A DNA stretch of 64,000 nucleotides from Leifsonia sp. fls2-241-R2A-40a (GCF_030209575.1 NZ_JARVRS010000001.1:124001-188000); one strand, 5' to 3'. Counted from the first letter of the stretch, positions 9,907 to 19,707 are shown. Notes: generated by a model from the sequence alone, not told the origin. A program made the numbers and translations.

Positions 9907-12066
9907 TCAGGCCAGCGCGTCCTCCAGCAGGTGGATGAGCGCATCCAGCTGGACCGAGTCGGTCGAGCCGGGCTCGACGTCGCTGCCGTCGAGCGCGCGG
10001 GCCGCGAGGCCCTGCTTGGCATCGATCAGCTCGGCGATCTTGGCGTCGATCGTCTGCGCCGCGATGATCCGCCAGGCGGTCACGGGCTCCTCCTGGCCGA
10101 TGCGGTGCACGCGGTCGATCGCCTGCGTCTGCTCGGCGGCCGTCCACGACAGCTCCGCCAGCACCACGTTGGATGCGGCCTGCAGGTTCAGCCCGACGCC
10201 GGCGGCGGTCAGCGAGCACACGGCGACGGCGACCTCCGGATCGTTGTTGAAGGCGTCGATCTCCTTCTGCCGCGCGAGGGCGGACTGGTCGCCGCGGATC
10301 GAGATCGTCTTGAGGTCGCGGGCCGCGAAGGCCTCCTCCGCCGCATCCATCACGTCGATGTGCTTGGCGAAGAAGACGACCTTGCCGACCGAGCGCGCCA
10401 GCTGCGCCGTGTAGTCGGACGCCAGCCCGGCCTTCGCCTGACCGATCTTCCGGACCATGGTGAAGACGTTGTCGCCGGACTTGGCCGACTTCGACTCCTC
10501 CAGCTCCGACTGGGCGACCAGCCGGATGAGGTGGCGGCGGTGCGCCTCGTCGTCGCCCTCGAACGAGTCGGGACGACCGGCGGCGGAGGCGCGGTTGAAC
10601 CGGGTGACCAGCCGCGCGGCGAGCTCCTGCTCGGCCTGGCGGATCGAGCGTCCCAGCTCGTCGTCGAGCTCGACCGGCAGGTCGACCACGCGGCGGCTCG
10701 GCAGGTCGGAGGCGACGTCGAGCTTCCGGCGGCGCACGATGCCCATGTCGATGACGGCCTCGCGCGCTGCGGCGTAGAAGCCGAAGTCGGCCGGGGTCAG
10801 CTCGGTCTCCTCCAGGTGCTCCATCAGCTTCGCGGTCGGCTTGTTGCCGTCGATCCAGCCGAGGAACTGCCAGATGGCCTTGAAGTCGTCGATGTCGTTG
10901 ATCAGCGGCGTACCGGTCAGCGCGATCATCAGCGGGTCCGGAGCGGAGGAGCGGATGGCGTCCGCCAGTCCGAGCACCAGGCGCGAGCGCTGCGAGTGCA
11001 GGTTCTTGATGAAGTGCGCCTCGTCGACGACCATCCCCTGGAAGCCGAGCGTGCTCAGCCAGGAGAGGTGCCTGTCCAGCACTTCGTAGTTCACGATGAC
11101 CACGTCGGCGAAGGCGTCGAGGCCCTCCCCGTCTCCGTGGATGACCGTGGCCCGGCGGTGCGGTGTCCAGCGCTCGACCTCGCGCGCCCAGTTCATCTTC
11201 ACGACGTTCGGGACGACGGCGAGCAGCGGGTACGCGCCGGCGACGGATGCCGCGAGGAGCGACTGCGCCGTCTTCCCGAGTCCCGGCTCGTCGGCGAGCA
11301 GGAAGCTGCGGTGACCCAGGCGCACGCTCTCGATGAACCGCGACTGGTGGTGCATCAGTTCGAGGCCGTTGGGCGAGTAGCGGTCGATCAGCGGTGCCGG
11401 CGGCAGGTCCATGCTGGCCGCCTGGCCGCCCGCGCCGTACTCGAACGACTTGAACAGCGGGCCGAGCAGCTCCCACGAGTCGAGCCTGCGGCGGGGGGTG
11501 GGGGCCGCCGGGGTGAGACGCGCGAGGTCGGGCGCGAGGAACGGGTTCGAGAGCTGCCGCGCCTTCACCGACTGCGGAACGACCTGCTTCTCGGCGAGCT
11601 CCGGCGGGATGACGCTGTCCTGCTTCGCGACGGGACGCTCGATCGTGATGATCAGGTCGTCGGGCGAGAGCTCGGTGCCGGACTCGAGCAGCCAGTCGCG
11701 TCGCATCGTCTGCGCGGTGGCGGTCGAGGGCGACTCGGACTCCAGCAGCGAGATCAGCGACGTGTCGCGGGCCGCGGTCTTCGCGAGGATGGTCGCGATC
11801 CCGTCCAGGCGCTTCAGCTGCTCGGCGCGTGCCGCATCGCTGAGGTCGGGATCCGACTTCGCGCGGGCGCGCTCCTCGCGCATCAGGAACGCGATCACCT
11901 GGAACTTGGTGCGGTTCGTGGGTCCCAGCTTCTTGCCGTCGGCGGCCTTCGCCTCGACCTCGCGCACTTTACGGGCGAGGACGGGGATGAGTCCGTCGTT
12001 GTTGGCGTGCCGGTTCTTCCGCTGCTGCGGCCTGGTCGGGCTGGTGCGCTGACCGGAACGAGACAT
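9907..12066 (-). CDS. SNF2-type DEAD/DEAH-box helicase
   Basis: 719 aa. It has the SF2/SNF2 ATPase motifs in order: Walker A ADEPGLGKTAQ near residue 260, DEAH box VVDEAHFIKN near 346, SLTGTPL soon after, and motif VI QAIDRVHRIGQ near 651. The last is characteristic of SNF2 translocases. About 240 N-terminal residues precede the motor and match no domain I recognise. A role in DNA repair or remodelling of nucleoprotein is likely. The ATG at 12066 follows GGAGGACC. The promoter at 12214 would give a leader of about 140 nt that contains a stable stem-loop. Confidence 0.82.
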   Translation of the reverse strand: MSRSGQRTSPTRPQQRKNRHANNDGLIPVLARKVREVEAKAADGKKLGPTNRTKFQVIAFLMREERARAKSDPDLSDAARAEQLKRLDGIATILAKTAARDTSLISLLESESPSTATAQTMRRDWLLESGTELSPDDLIITIERPVAKQDSVIPPELAEKQVVPQSVKARQLSNPFLAPDLARLTPAAPTPRRRLDSWELLGPLFKSFEYGAGGQAASMDLPPAPLIDRYSPNGLELMHHQSRFIESVRLGHRSFLLADEPGLGKTAQSLLAASVAGAYPLLAVVPNVVKMNWAREVERWTPHRRATVIHGDGEGLDAFADVVIVNYEVLDRHLSWLSTLGFQGMVVDEAHFIKNLHSQRSRLVLGLADAIRSSAPDPLMIALTGTPLINDIDDFKAIWQFLGWIDGNKPTAKLMEHLEETELTPADFGFYAAAREAVIDMGIVRRRKLDVASDLPSRRVVDLPVELDDELGRSIRQAEQELAARLVTRFNRASAAGRPDSFEGDDEAHRRHLIRLVAQSELEESKSAKSGDNVFTMVRKIGQAKAGLASDYTAQLARSVGKVVFFAKHIDVMDAAEEAFAARDLKTISIRGDQSALARQKEIDAFNNDPEVAVAVCSLTAAGVGLNLQAASNVVLAELSWTAAEQTQAIDRVHRIGQEEPVTAWRIIAAQTIDAKIAELIDAKQGLAARALDGSDVEPGSTDSVQLDALIHLLEDALA

Positions 12067-12080
12067 GGTCCTCCAAGAGA

Positions 12081-12111
12081 GGCGTCGCACGCTGTCGGAG
12101 GGCGCGACGCC
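12081..12111 (-). promoter_or_regulatory. Stem-loop in the helicase mRNA leader
   Basis: GGCGTCGC at 12081-12088 pairs perfectly with GCGACGCC at 12104-12111, 14 nt upstream of the start codon. It could modulate translation; inference only. Confidence 0.35.
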
Positions 12112-12213
12112 GTTGGGCGTGAGGCCGGCGGGGCGAGGAGACCGGTACCGAGTGGACCGGGCTCGACGCGGGTGACGCCGGGATGCGCGGCACAGGACGG
12201 CCGCACACCGACC

Positions 12214-12219
12214 ATTTTA
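12214..12219 (-). promoter_or_regulatory. Candidate -10 (TAAAAT) of the helicase gene
   Basis: This is the only AT-rich hexamer of its kind in the leader region, set in very GC-rich DNA. Confidence 0.45.
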
Positions 12220-12235
12220 CGGCACGCGGCGCCGT

Positions 12236-12583
12236 TCAGCGACGCGTGTCTGCGGGGATCTTGATGGTGACCGCTGCAGCCACGAAAACGACGGCGCCGG
12301 CGATCGACAGACCCTGGAGCGCGATGCCGTTCAGCGGCAGCGGCCACACCGGGTTCCACACCACCGCGAGCGGGATGAGACCCGCCAGCCACCACCACAG
12401 CCGCGCCTGTCCGGCGAAGACGCAGAGGATGAGGGCGAGGATGCTGACCGCGTACTGCACGTACAGGTACCACTCGCCGCCGACCAGCGCGAGACCGGCG
12501 AGCAGCACGATGGCGCCGAGCAGTCCGGGCGCGAGCGCCGCACGGTTGAAGGCGGGCGGCTGCGGCGTGTGTGGTCGAGACAT
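12236..12583 (-). CDS. Four-helix membrane protein, DUF6804-like
   Basis: 115 aa. Four hydrophobic segments fill residues 14-110, with the tryptophan-rich elements WWWLAGLIPLAVVW and NPVWPLP between the second and third. The pattern resembles the actinobacterial DUF6804 family; the family name is from memory. Function is unknown. A TAGAGT hexamer lies 9 nt before the ATG at 12583. It is followed by the helicase gene on the same strand. Confidence 0.6.
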   Translation of the reverse strand: MSRPHTPQPPAFNRAALAPGLLGAIVLLAGLALVGGEWYLYVQYAVSILALILCVFAGQARLWWWLAGLIPLAVVWNPVWPLPLNGIALQGLSIAGAVVFVAAAVTIKIPADTRR

Positions 12584-12628
12584 CGAGACACAACTCTACG
12601 CGCGCTGATCCGAGTGCCGGACATGGTG

Positions 12629-12671
12629 CGCCCGCCCGGTTGCGGAGACGTTCTCTCCGGCCGGACGGGCG
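12629..12671 (-). terminator. GC-rich imperfect hairpin downstream of the FucU-like gene
   Basis: CGCCCG, CCGG and CGGAGA on the left pair with TCTCCG, CCGG and CGGGCG on the right. It lies 38 bp after the stop of the gene at 12709. There is no T-tract, so it may only slow RNA polymerase. Confidence 0.4.
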
Positions 12672-12708
12672 ACGATGGTGCGCTGTGTGTACGCGGGCTG
12701 CTGCGGGC

Positions 12709-13137
12709 TTACAGCACTCCGCGGCGGAGCAGGAAGGCGCACGGCGGCGCGTCGGAGCCGACGCGGACCGTGACGGCGGAGGTTCGGGCGAGCTCGAGGA
12801 ACGGCGCAAGCTCGAGTCGGGTCATCGGGACCCGCCGGAGCTCCGCGTCCGAGGCGATCCCGTTCACTGCGAACGCGACGTCGGGTACGTCGGAGGGTTC
12901 GGCGGTGAGGTCGAGGAACACGATGGGCGCGGCGTCGTTCTGATCGAGCGGGAAGACGGACAGGATCGCCTCTGCGGCGGCCTCCGTCGTGACGTCATCA
13001 CCGAGGTGGATGACGGGCGTGGTGATCTGTTCTTCCGGGTAGCCGCTGCCGACGAGGGTAAGCGTCTGGCCATCGTGCATAGCATCCAGTGCGCTCAAGA
13101 GCGCACCGGACAGCAGCGGGCTGAGGTTCTTCAGCAA
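12709..13137 (-). CDS. RbsD/FucU-family protein with degenerate active site
   Basis: 142 aa, the normal size for sugar mutarotases of this family. The start MLKNLSPLLSGALL and the end FLLRRGVL align with FucU (MLK-ISPL and LLKKGV). The residues that act on sugar are altered: the usual DxHFP or DANFP reads GSGYP, and the C-terminal YGN reads PCA. It is therefore unlikely to be an active fucose or ribose mutarotase, though it may bind a ligand. The start is TTG at 13137 with AGGAAAGG upstream. It is divergent from a CsoR-family regulator across a 194-bp spacer with two GC palindromes. Confidence 0.65.
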   Translation of the reverse strand: MLKNLSPLLSGALLSALDAMHDGQTLTLVGSGYPEEQITTPVIHLGDDVTTEAAAEAILSVFPLDQNDAAPIVFLDLTAEPSDVPDVAFAVNGIASDAELRRVPMTRLELAPFLELARTSAVTVRVGSDAPPCAFLLRRGVL

Positions 13138-13211
13138 AGTCGGGCCTTTCCTGTTAAACGAATATTTCTCAACCCCTCCCTGGAGGATAGACCCATCTGT
13201 TTGTCCACCCG

Positions 13212-13233
13212 TAACCCCCCGTTAGGGGGATAC
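13212..13233. promoter_or_regulatory. CsoR-type operator candidate 1
   Basis: A near-palindrome has half sites of five C and five G (CCCCC-gtta-GGGGG) flanked by TA on both sides. This is the architecture of CsoR-family operators. It lies about 80 bp upstream of the FucU-like start. Confidence 0.45.
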
Positions 13234-13290
13234 GTGCCAGGAAACGTCTCCCGTTCGCCGATGGATTGCACAGTCCGCCTGGGCGACGAC

Positions 13291-13305
13291 TACCCCTGCG
13301 GGGTA
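13291..13305. promoter_or_regulatory. CsoR-type operator candidate 2
   Basis: TACCCC-TGC-GGGGTA is a perfect 6+3+6 palindrome. It covers the -35 region of the regulator gene (its -10 is at 13320-13325), as expected for autoregulation. Confidence 0.55.
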
Positions 13306-13319
13306 TGAGGCCCCGGGCT

Positions 13320-13325
13320 TATCCT
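13320..13325 (+). promoter_or_regulatory. -10 hexamer TATCCT of the CsoR-like gene
   Basis: It ends exactly 6 nt before the GTG at 13332. The six intervening bases are GAGGGG, so ribosome-site and leaderless readings are both possible. Confidence 0.5.
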
Positions 13326-13331
13326 GAGGGG

Positions 13332-13610
13332 GTGATCGCAGACATCAAGAAGCGTGCGCTCCACCGCACGCGCATCCTCGAGGGCCAGCTCCGGGGACTG
13401 GAGAAGATGATCGAGAACGAGGACTACTGCATCGACATCATCACCCAGTCGCTCGCCATCCAGAAGTCGCTCGGCTCGCTCAACCGGCTGCTGGTCGAGA
13501 ACCACCTGCGCACGCACGTCGCCGAGGCGTTCGACGAGGGCGGAACGGCTGCAGACGACGCGATCGTCGAGCTGCTCAAGATCTACGAGCTCTCCAACAA
13601 CCGCGGCTGA
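13332..13610 (+). CDS. CsoR-family metal-sensing repressor with a C-H-H site
   Basis: 92 aa, all helical, DUF156 fold. The metal ligands of copper-sensing CsoR are Cys36, His61 and Cys65 in M. tuberculosis numbering. Here the aligned residues are Cys (in EDYCIDIITQ), His (in VENHLRTHV), and His at the third place. The ligand set is thus C-H-H, not C-H-C, and the inducer may not be Cu(I). The GTG at 13332 is chosen because upstream codons overlap the promoter and operator. The macro-domain gene follows after 8 bp. No copA or copZ is nearby. Confidence 0.78.
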   Translation: MIADIKKRALHRTRILEGQLRGLEKMIENEDYCIDIITQSLAIQKSLGSLNRLLVENHLRTHVAEAFDEGGTAADDAIVELLKIYELSNNRG

Positions 13611-13618
13611 CGGCGACC

Positions 13619-14149
13619 ATGGCCGAGGATCTCATCCGCATCGTCCGCGGGGACATCACCGACGAGACCGTCGACGCGATCGTCAACGCCGCGAACAGTT
13701 CACTGCTCGGCGGCGGGGGCGTCGACGGCGCCATCCACCGCCGCGGCGGCCCGTCGATCCTGGAGGCGACGCGTGAACTGCGCGCCACCACCCTCCGCGA
13801 GGGGCTGCCCACCGGGCAGGCGGTCGCGACCATCGCGGGCGACCTGCCGGCGAAGTGGGTCATCCACACGGTCGGACCGGTGTGGTCGACCCAGGAGGAT
13901 CGCACGCCGCTGCTGCAGAACGCGTACCGCTCGTCCCTCCGCGTCGCGCGGGAGCTGGGAGCACAGACGGTGGCGTTCCCGGCGATCTCCGCCGGCGTCT
14001 ACGGCTGGCCGATGGAGGATGCCGCGCGCACAGCCATCAGCACCGTGCGCGCCGTGCTCTCGTCCGGCGTCGGTTCGGTCGAGCACGTGCGGTTCGTCCT
14101 GTTCTCGGACGAGGCCTTCGACGCGTTCCGCGCGGCGGCCGGCGAATGA
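13619..14149 (+). CDS. Macro-domain protein, O-acetyl-ADP-ribose deacetylase type
   Basis: 176 aa. The macro domain fills the protein: RGDITDETVDAIVNAANSSL near residue 10 binds the adenine, GGGGVDGAIHRRGG is the catalytic loop, and AVAFPAISAGVYGWP binds the diphosphate. Enzymes of this type hydrolyse O-acetyl-ADP-ribose or remove ADP-ribose from proteins or nucleic acids. The gene starts 8 bp after the CsoR-like gene and overlaps the next gene by ATGA, so the three are one transcription unit. Confidence 0.88.
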   Translation: MAEDLIRIVRGDITDETVDAIVNAANSSLLGGGGVDGAIHRRGGPSILEATRELRATTLREGLPTGQAVATIAGDLPAKWVIHTVGPVWSTQEDRTPLLQNAYRSSLRVARELGAQTVAFPAISAGVYGWPMEDAARTAISTVRAVLSSGVGSVEHVRFVLFSDEAFDAFRAAAGE

Positions 14150-15510
14150 CGGCCGTCGAGCCGTCGACCGGCCCCGGCGCGGTCGATGCGCCGGAGGCGC
14201 TGGAGCGGTTCCGGACGCTGCTCCGCATCCCGACCATGTCGCGCAACGACGTCGCGGCGACCGAGTGGACGGTGTTCGAGCGGTTCCTCGATGCGCTGCC
14301 CGCGCTGTACCCGGCGCTCCATGCCGCGCTGGAGCAGGAACGCCACGGATACTCCCTGCTGTACCGCTGGCGGGGACGCACGGACGCCGCGCCGACCGTG
14401 CTGATGGCGCACTACGACGTCGTCCCCGCGACGGACGAGGGCTGGACGCATCCCCCGTTCGCCGCCGAGCTCACGGGAGCCGGCGAGCAGCAGCTGCTGT
14501 GGGCGCGCGGGGCGATCGACGACAAGGGCGCTCTGGTCGCCATCCTCGAGGCGGTGGAGGCGCTGGTGCTGGCCGGCTTCCAGCCCGGGAACGACGTCTA
14601 CCTGAGCTTCGGCCACGACGAGGAGACGGTCGGGTCGGGCGCGCAGGCGATCGCGGCGGTGCTCGCCGACCGCGGCGTCCGCCCCGCGCTCGTGCTGGAC
14701 GAGGGCGGTGCGGTCGTCGAGCGCATCTTCCCCGGCGTCAGCAAGCCCATCGCGGTCGTCGGCGTCAGCGAGAAGGGCATCACCACCGTTCGGCTGACCG
14801 TCGAGCAGCTCGGCGGCCACGCCTCCACTCCCCCGCGGATGACGGCTACCGTCCGCCTGGCCCGCGCCATCACGCGGCTCGACGCGCGCCCCTTCCCGGC
14901 CCGGCTGACCGAGACGAACCTGCGGATGGTCGAGACGCTCGGTGCGCACGCGACCGGACCGCTGCGGGCGGTGTTCACGCGCGCCCGGCGCCTGCAGCCG
15001 GTGCTGCGCGCGGTGCTCGGGCGCCTGAGCGACGAGACGCGGGCGATCGTGCGCACCACGACCGCCGTCACCCAGCTGAGCGGGAGTCTCGCCGCGAACG
15101 CGCTGCCTGAGCGGGCGGAGGCGGTCGTCAACACCCGCATCGCCGTCGGGTCGTCGGTCGCCGAGACTCTCGACCACATCCGGCGGGCGATCCGCGACGA
15201 CGCGGTGCGGGTGGAGGCTGTGGATGCGAGCGAGCCGTCGCCGGTCTCCCCGTCCGAGGGCCCGCACTGGGAGCGGTTGGTCTCCGCGATCGGTGCCGTC
15301 CATCCCCGGGCCGTCGTGACGCCGTACGTCATGCTCGGCGCGAGCGACAGCCGCCACTTCACCGGCGTGTGCGACGTCGTCTACCGCTTCACGCCGTTCG
15401 AGCTGAGCGCCGAGGAGCGCGGCGCGCTGCACGCGCGCGACGAGCGCATCCGCGTCGCCACCTGGCTCCGCGGCATCGAGGTGTACGCGCGGCTGCTCCG
15501 CGCCTCCTGA
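14146..15510 (+). CDS. M20-family zinc peptidase / carboxypeptidase
   Basis: 454 aa. The metal ligands of the M20 family can be seen: His in LMAHYDVVP near residue 88, bridging Asp in ARGAIDDKGA near 122, the Glu pair in HDEETVGSG near 156, Asp in LVLDEGG near 181, and the late His in ASDSRHF near 405. A dimerisation domain with QLGGHAS lies between. Spacing resembles carboxypeptidase-S and PM20D1-like dipeptidases. Substrate unknown. There is no signal peptide, so it acts in the cytoplasm. ATG 14146 overlaps the macro gene's stop codon. Confidence 0.85.
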   Translation: MTAVEPSTGPGAVDAPEALERFRTLLRIPTMSRNDVAATEWTVFERFLDALPALYPALHAALEQERHGYSLLYRWRGRTDAAPTVLMAHYDVVPATDEGWTHPPFAAELTGAGEQQLLWARGAIDDKGALVAILEAVEALVLAGFQPGNDVYLSFGHDEETVGSGAQAIAAVLADRGVRPALVLDEGGAVVERIFPGVSKPIAVVGVSEKGITTVRLTVEQLGGHASTPPRMTATVRLARAITRLDARPFPARLTETNLRMVETLGAHATGPLRAVFTRARRLQPVLRAVLGRLSDETRAIVRTTTAVTQLSGSLAANALPERAEAVVNTRIAVGSSVAETLDHIRRAIRDDAVRVEAVDASEPSPVSPSEGPHWERLVSAIGAVHPRAVVTPYVMLGASDSRHFTGVCDVVYRFTPFELSAEERGALHARDERIRVATWLRGIEVYARLLRAS

Positions 15511-15552
15511 CCCGCGCCTCCTGACCCGCGCTTCCCGGCGAGGGAGGGACCG

Positions 15553-16146
15553 CTACGAGGCGCCCCCGAGGTCGGGGAGGGTGATCGCGCGGCTGGACGG
15601 CGGGAGCTCGCGGAGGCGTTCCAGGGCCGGGGCCAGCTCGCCCGCCCAGGCGCGGTAGCCGTCGGCGTTGAGGTGGAGGCGGTCCTCGGTGAACGCCGGG
15701 TTCAGCTCGCCGTCCTCCAGGGCCATCGCGGGCCACAGGTCGAGCCAGCCCGCGTGCACGGTCGGGGCGAACTGCCACAGGTGCCGGTTGATGTCGCGGA
15801 TCTGGTCGGCGAACTCGTGTCCGCGCGGCATCACCGACTGCACGAGGATGCGCGTCTCCGGCAGTTCCTTGCGCAGCGTGACGAGCACGGTCTCGATGTT
15901 GCGGACGATGTGCTCCACGGAGCGCCGCCAGGCCAGGTCGTTCGTGCCGATGAGCAGCGCGACGAGGGCCGGCCGCGTCTCGATGACGTCCCACAGGCGC
16001 GCGATGACGTCGTCGGTAGTGTCGCCGGCCATGCCGAAGTTCCGCACCGTCTCACCGGGCAGCAGCGCCTCCCAGTCGCCGCCCTGCGTCAGGCTGTCGC
16101 CGACCAGCACCAACTCTTCGCGCTCCGGCCTCCACTCATCCCCCAT
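15553..16146 (-). CDS. SGNH/GDSL-family hydrolase
   Basis: 197 aa. The SGNH blocks are present: VLVGDSLTQ (nucleophile Ser), NFGMAGDTT (Gly), LLIGTND (Asn), and DRLHLNADGY with the Asp-His pair. No signal peptide is seen, which points to an intracellular esterase or acyl hydrolase. I prefer the ATG at 16146, preceded by GGGAGGCG, over an upstream ATG at 16182 that lacks a site. It converges with the M20 peptidase gene; the 42-bp spacer holds a short direct repeat. Confidence 0.82.
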   Translation of the reverse strand: MGDEWRPEREELVLVGDSLTQGGDWEALLPGETVRNFGMAGDTTDDVIARLWDVIETRPALVALLIGTNDLAWRRSVEHIVRNIETVLVTLRKELPETRILVQSVMPRGHEFADQIRDINRHLWQFAPTVHAGWLDLWPAMALEDGELNPAFTEDRLHLNADGYRAWAGELAPALERLRELPPSSRAITLPDLGGAS

Positions 16147-16216
16147 GGCGCCTCCCGTCTCGTCCCTTCCATCCTCCCTCACCGAACGTGGAAGGGGAAG
16201 GAACGCTCAGTCCCTG

Positions 16217-16279
16217 CCATGATTCGTGCCGAATGTTCGCTATTCGTGAGGAATTGCGCACATTCGGCACGAATCGTGG
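16217..16279. repeat. Intergenic palindrome D (20-nt arms)
   Basis: Arms at 16217-16236 and 16260-16279 match at 19 of 20 positions; their core reads TTCGTGCCGAAT. The 23-nt loop holds a second, short inverted repeat (ATTC/GAAT). An outer pair, GTCCCTGC at 16210 and GCAGGGAC at 16289, extends the stem into the end of the next gene. It does not carry the ACACGCCGT word of A-C. Confidence 0.8.
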
Positions 16280-16283
16280 CGGG

Positions 16284-17140
16284 TCAGAGCAGGGACTTGG
16301 TGTGCCAGACCGTCTTCGTCTCGGTGAAGAAGGCGATGCGGTCGAGCGACGGCGCGGCCGCGTCGGGGCCGTTCTCGGGCGTCAGCACCCGCTTGAGCGT
16401 GTCGGCCGCGGCGATCTGCAGGTCGACCCAGTCGAGGTCGCCCGCGCCGACGAGGTCGAGCGCGTTGACGTCCGCGTGCGACGCCAGCCACGGGGCGATC
16501 TCGGCCGGAGAACCGGTCAGGATGTTGACGACGCCGCCCGGGACATCACTCGTCGCGAGCACCTCGCTGAGGCTGATCGCCGAGAGCGGGAACCGCTCGC
16601 TGGCGACGACCACCACGGTGTTGCCCGCGACCAGCGCCGGAGCGATCGCGCTGACGAAGCCGAGCAGGCTGGAGTCCTGCGGCGCGATGATGGCGACGAC
16701 CCCGGTCGGCTCGGGCACCGAGATGTTGAAGTACGGTCCGGCGACCGGGTTGGCGTTGCCGGCGACCTGCGCGAACTTGTCCGCCCATCCCGCGTACCAG
16801 ACCCAGCGGTCGACGGCCTCATCGACCTGCGCGGTCGCGGCGCCCGCCGAGACGCCCTCCGCCTTCTGGATCTCGTCGACGAACTGGGCCCGGCGACCCT
16901 CCATCAGCTCGGCGATGCGGTAGAGCACCTGACCGCGGTTGTAGGCGGTCGCTCCCGACCATCCGGAGACCGCGGCGCGGGCGGCGACGACCGCATCCCG
17001 CGCATCCTTCCGGGACGCCTTGGCGGCGTTCGCGAGGAACGCTCCCTTCGCCGAGGCGACCTCGTACGTGCGCCCGGACTCGCTGCGGGGGAACTTCCCG
17101 CCGATGTAGAGCTTGTAGGTCTTCGGCACGGCAAGGCGGC

Positions 17141-17144
<4 letters not shown>
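16284..17144 (-). CDS. Half-length aldehyde dehydrogenase-like protein lacking the catalytic domain
   Basis: 286 aa against about 480 for a full aldehyde dehydrogenase. It keeps the N-terminal NAD-binding half (KLYIGGKFPRSESGRTYEV, VVAIIAPQDSSLLGF, ALVAGNTVVVVAS). After about residue 245 it loses the catalytic Glu and Cys motifs and ends in a short unrelated tail. It cannot be an ordinary dehydrogenase. The sequence is not visibly decayed, and its start overlaps the stop of the full enzyme by ATGA. A partner or scaffold role for that enzyme is inferred. Confidence 0.75.
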
Positions 17145-18637
<1,493 letters not shown>

Positions 18638-18653
18638 GTCAGTTCAGCTTTCG

Positions 18654-19691
18654 TCAGTCGATCGTCACGTAGTCGGCGCCGGAGTAGTGCCCGGTGGCCA
18701 GCTTCTGGCGCTGCAGGAGCACGTCGTTCAGGAGGCTGGAGGCGCCGAACCGGAACAGGTGCGGCTGCAGCCAGCGCTCTCCGACCGTCTCGGCGACGGT
18801 CACGAGGTACTTGATGGCGTCCTTCGACGAGCGGATGCCGCCGGCCGGCTTCACGCCGATCTCCTCGCCGGAGAGCTGGTGCCAGTCGCGCACCACTTCG
18901 AGCATGAGCAGGGTCACCGGCAGCGTGGCGGCCGGCGAGACCTTGCCGGTCGAGGTCTTGATGAAGTCGCCGCCGGCCAGGATGCTGAGCCAGGATGCGC
19001 GCCGCACGTTGTCGTACGTGTTCAGCTCGCCGGTCTCGAGGATCACCTTCAGGTGCGCGTACGAGCCGTCTTCGCGGCGGCAGGCCTCCTTGACCGCGAC
19101 GATCTCGTCGAACACGAGACCGTAGCGGCCGGAGAGGAAGGCGCCGCGGTCGATGACCATGTCGATCTCGTCGGCTCCCGCTGCGACGGCGTCCGCGGTG
19201 TCGGCGAGCTTGACCTTGAGGGAGGCGCGCCCGCTCGGGAACGCGGTGGCGACCGCGGCCACGTTGACGCCGCCTTCGCCTCCCGCACGGCGGACCGCGC
19301 CGGCGTGGGCGGCGCCCAGCGCTTCGACCGCGTACGGCACCATGTCGCCGTACACGCAGACCGCGGCCGGCCGCGGAGCCGACAGGTCGGACGGATCCGG
19401 CGTGAGCGCCTTAGCGATCAGCGAGCGGACCTTGCCGGGGGTGTCGGCGCCCTCCAGCGTGGTGAGATCGATGAGCTCGATGACGGTGTCCAGCGCCCAC
19501 TTCTTGCTGCTGGTCTTGATCGAGCGGGTGCCGAGGCCGGCGGCGCGCTGCTCCAGGCCCACCGCATCCACGCCGGGGATGCCGTTCAGATAGCGCCGCA
19601 GCGACCCCTCGGTGAGGTCGCCGCCGAGCACCTCCACGGCGCGGGCCGCCGGCGCGAGCGTGCGCACGGGCGGCGTTGTCTCGATGGTCAC
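18654..19691 (-). CDS. deoC: Deoxyribose-phosphate aldolase
   Basis: 345 aa, long actinobacterial form. It splits 2-deoxyribose 5-phosphate into glyceraldehyde 3-phosphate and acetaldehyde. The Schiff-base lysine is in FIKTSTGK near residue 244 and the second active-site lysine is in GVKPAGGIR. EIDMVIDRG is also conserved. I prefer the GTG at 19691, which has GGAGGAAC in front, over the ATG at 19703, whose own codons contain that site and which has none upstream. It lies just downstream of the DeoR/SorC regulator on the same strand. Confidence 0.92.
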   Translation of the reverse strand: MTIETTPPVRTLAPAARAVEVLGGDLTEGSLRRYLNGIPGVDAVGLEQRAAGLGTRSIKTSSKKWALDTVIELIDLTTLEGADTPGKVRSLIAKALTPDPSDLSAPRPAAVCVYGDMVPYAVEALGAAHAGAVRRAGGEGGVNVAAVATAFPSGRASLKVKLADTADAVAAGADEIDMVIDRGAFLSGRYGLVFDEIVAVKEACRREDGSYAHLKVILETGELNTYDNVRRASWLSILAGGDFIKTSTGKVSPAATLPVTLLMLEVVRDWHQLSGEEIGVKPAGGIRSSKDAIKYLVTVAETVGERWLQPHLFRFGASSLLNDVLLQRQKLATGHYSGADYVTID

Positions 19692-19707
19692 GTGTTCCTC
19701 CATGTTG

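Noticed and set aside
15497-15532. Tandem repeat CGCGCCTCCTGACC after the M20 gene
   Set aside because: Only about two copies; likely a local slippage duplication of the stop-codon region without function.
18654-19703. ATG at 19703 as deoC start
   Set aside because: It lacks an upstream ribosome site, and its own first codons form the GGAGGA site for GTG 19691.
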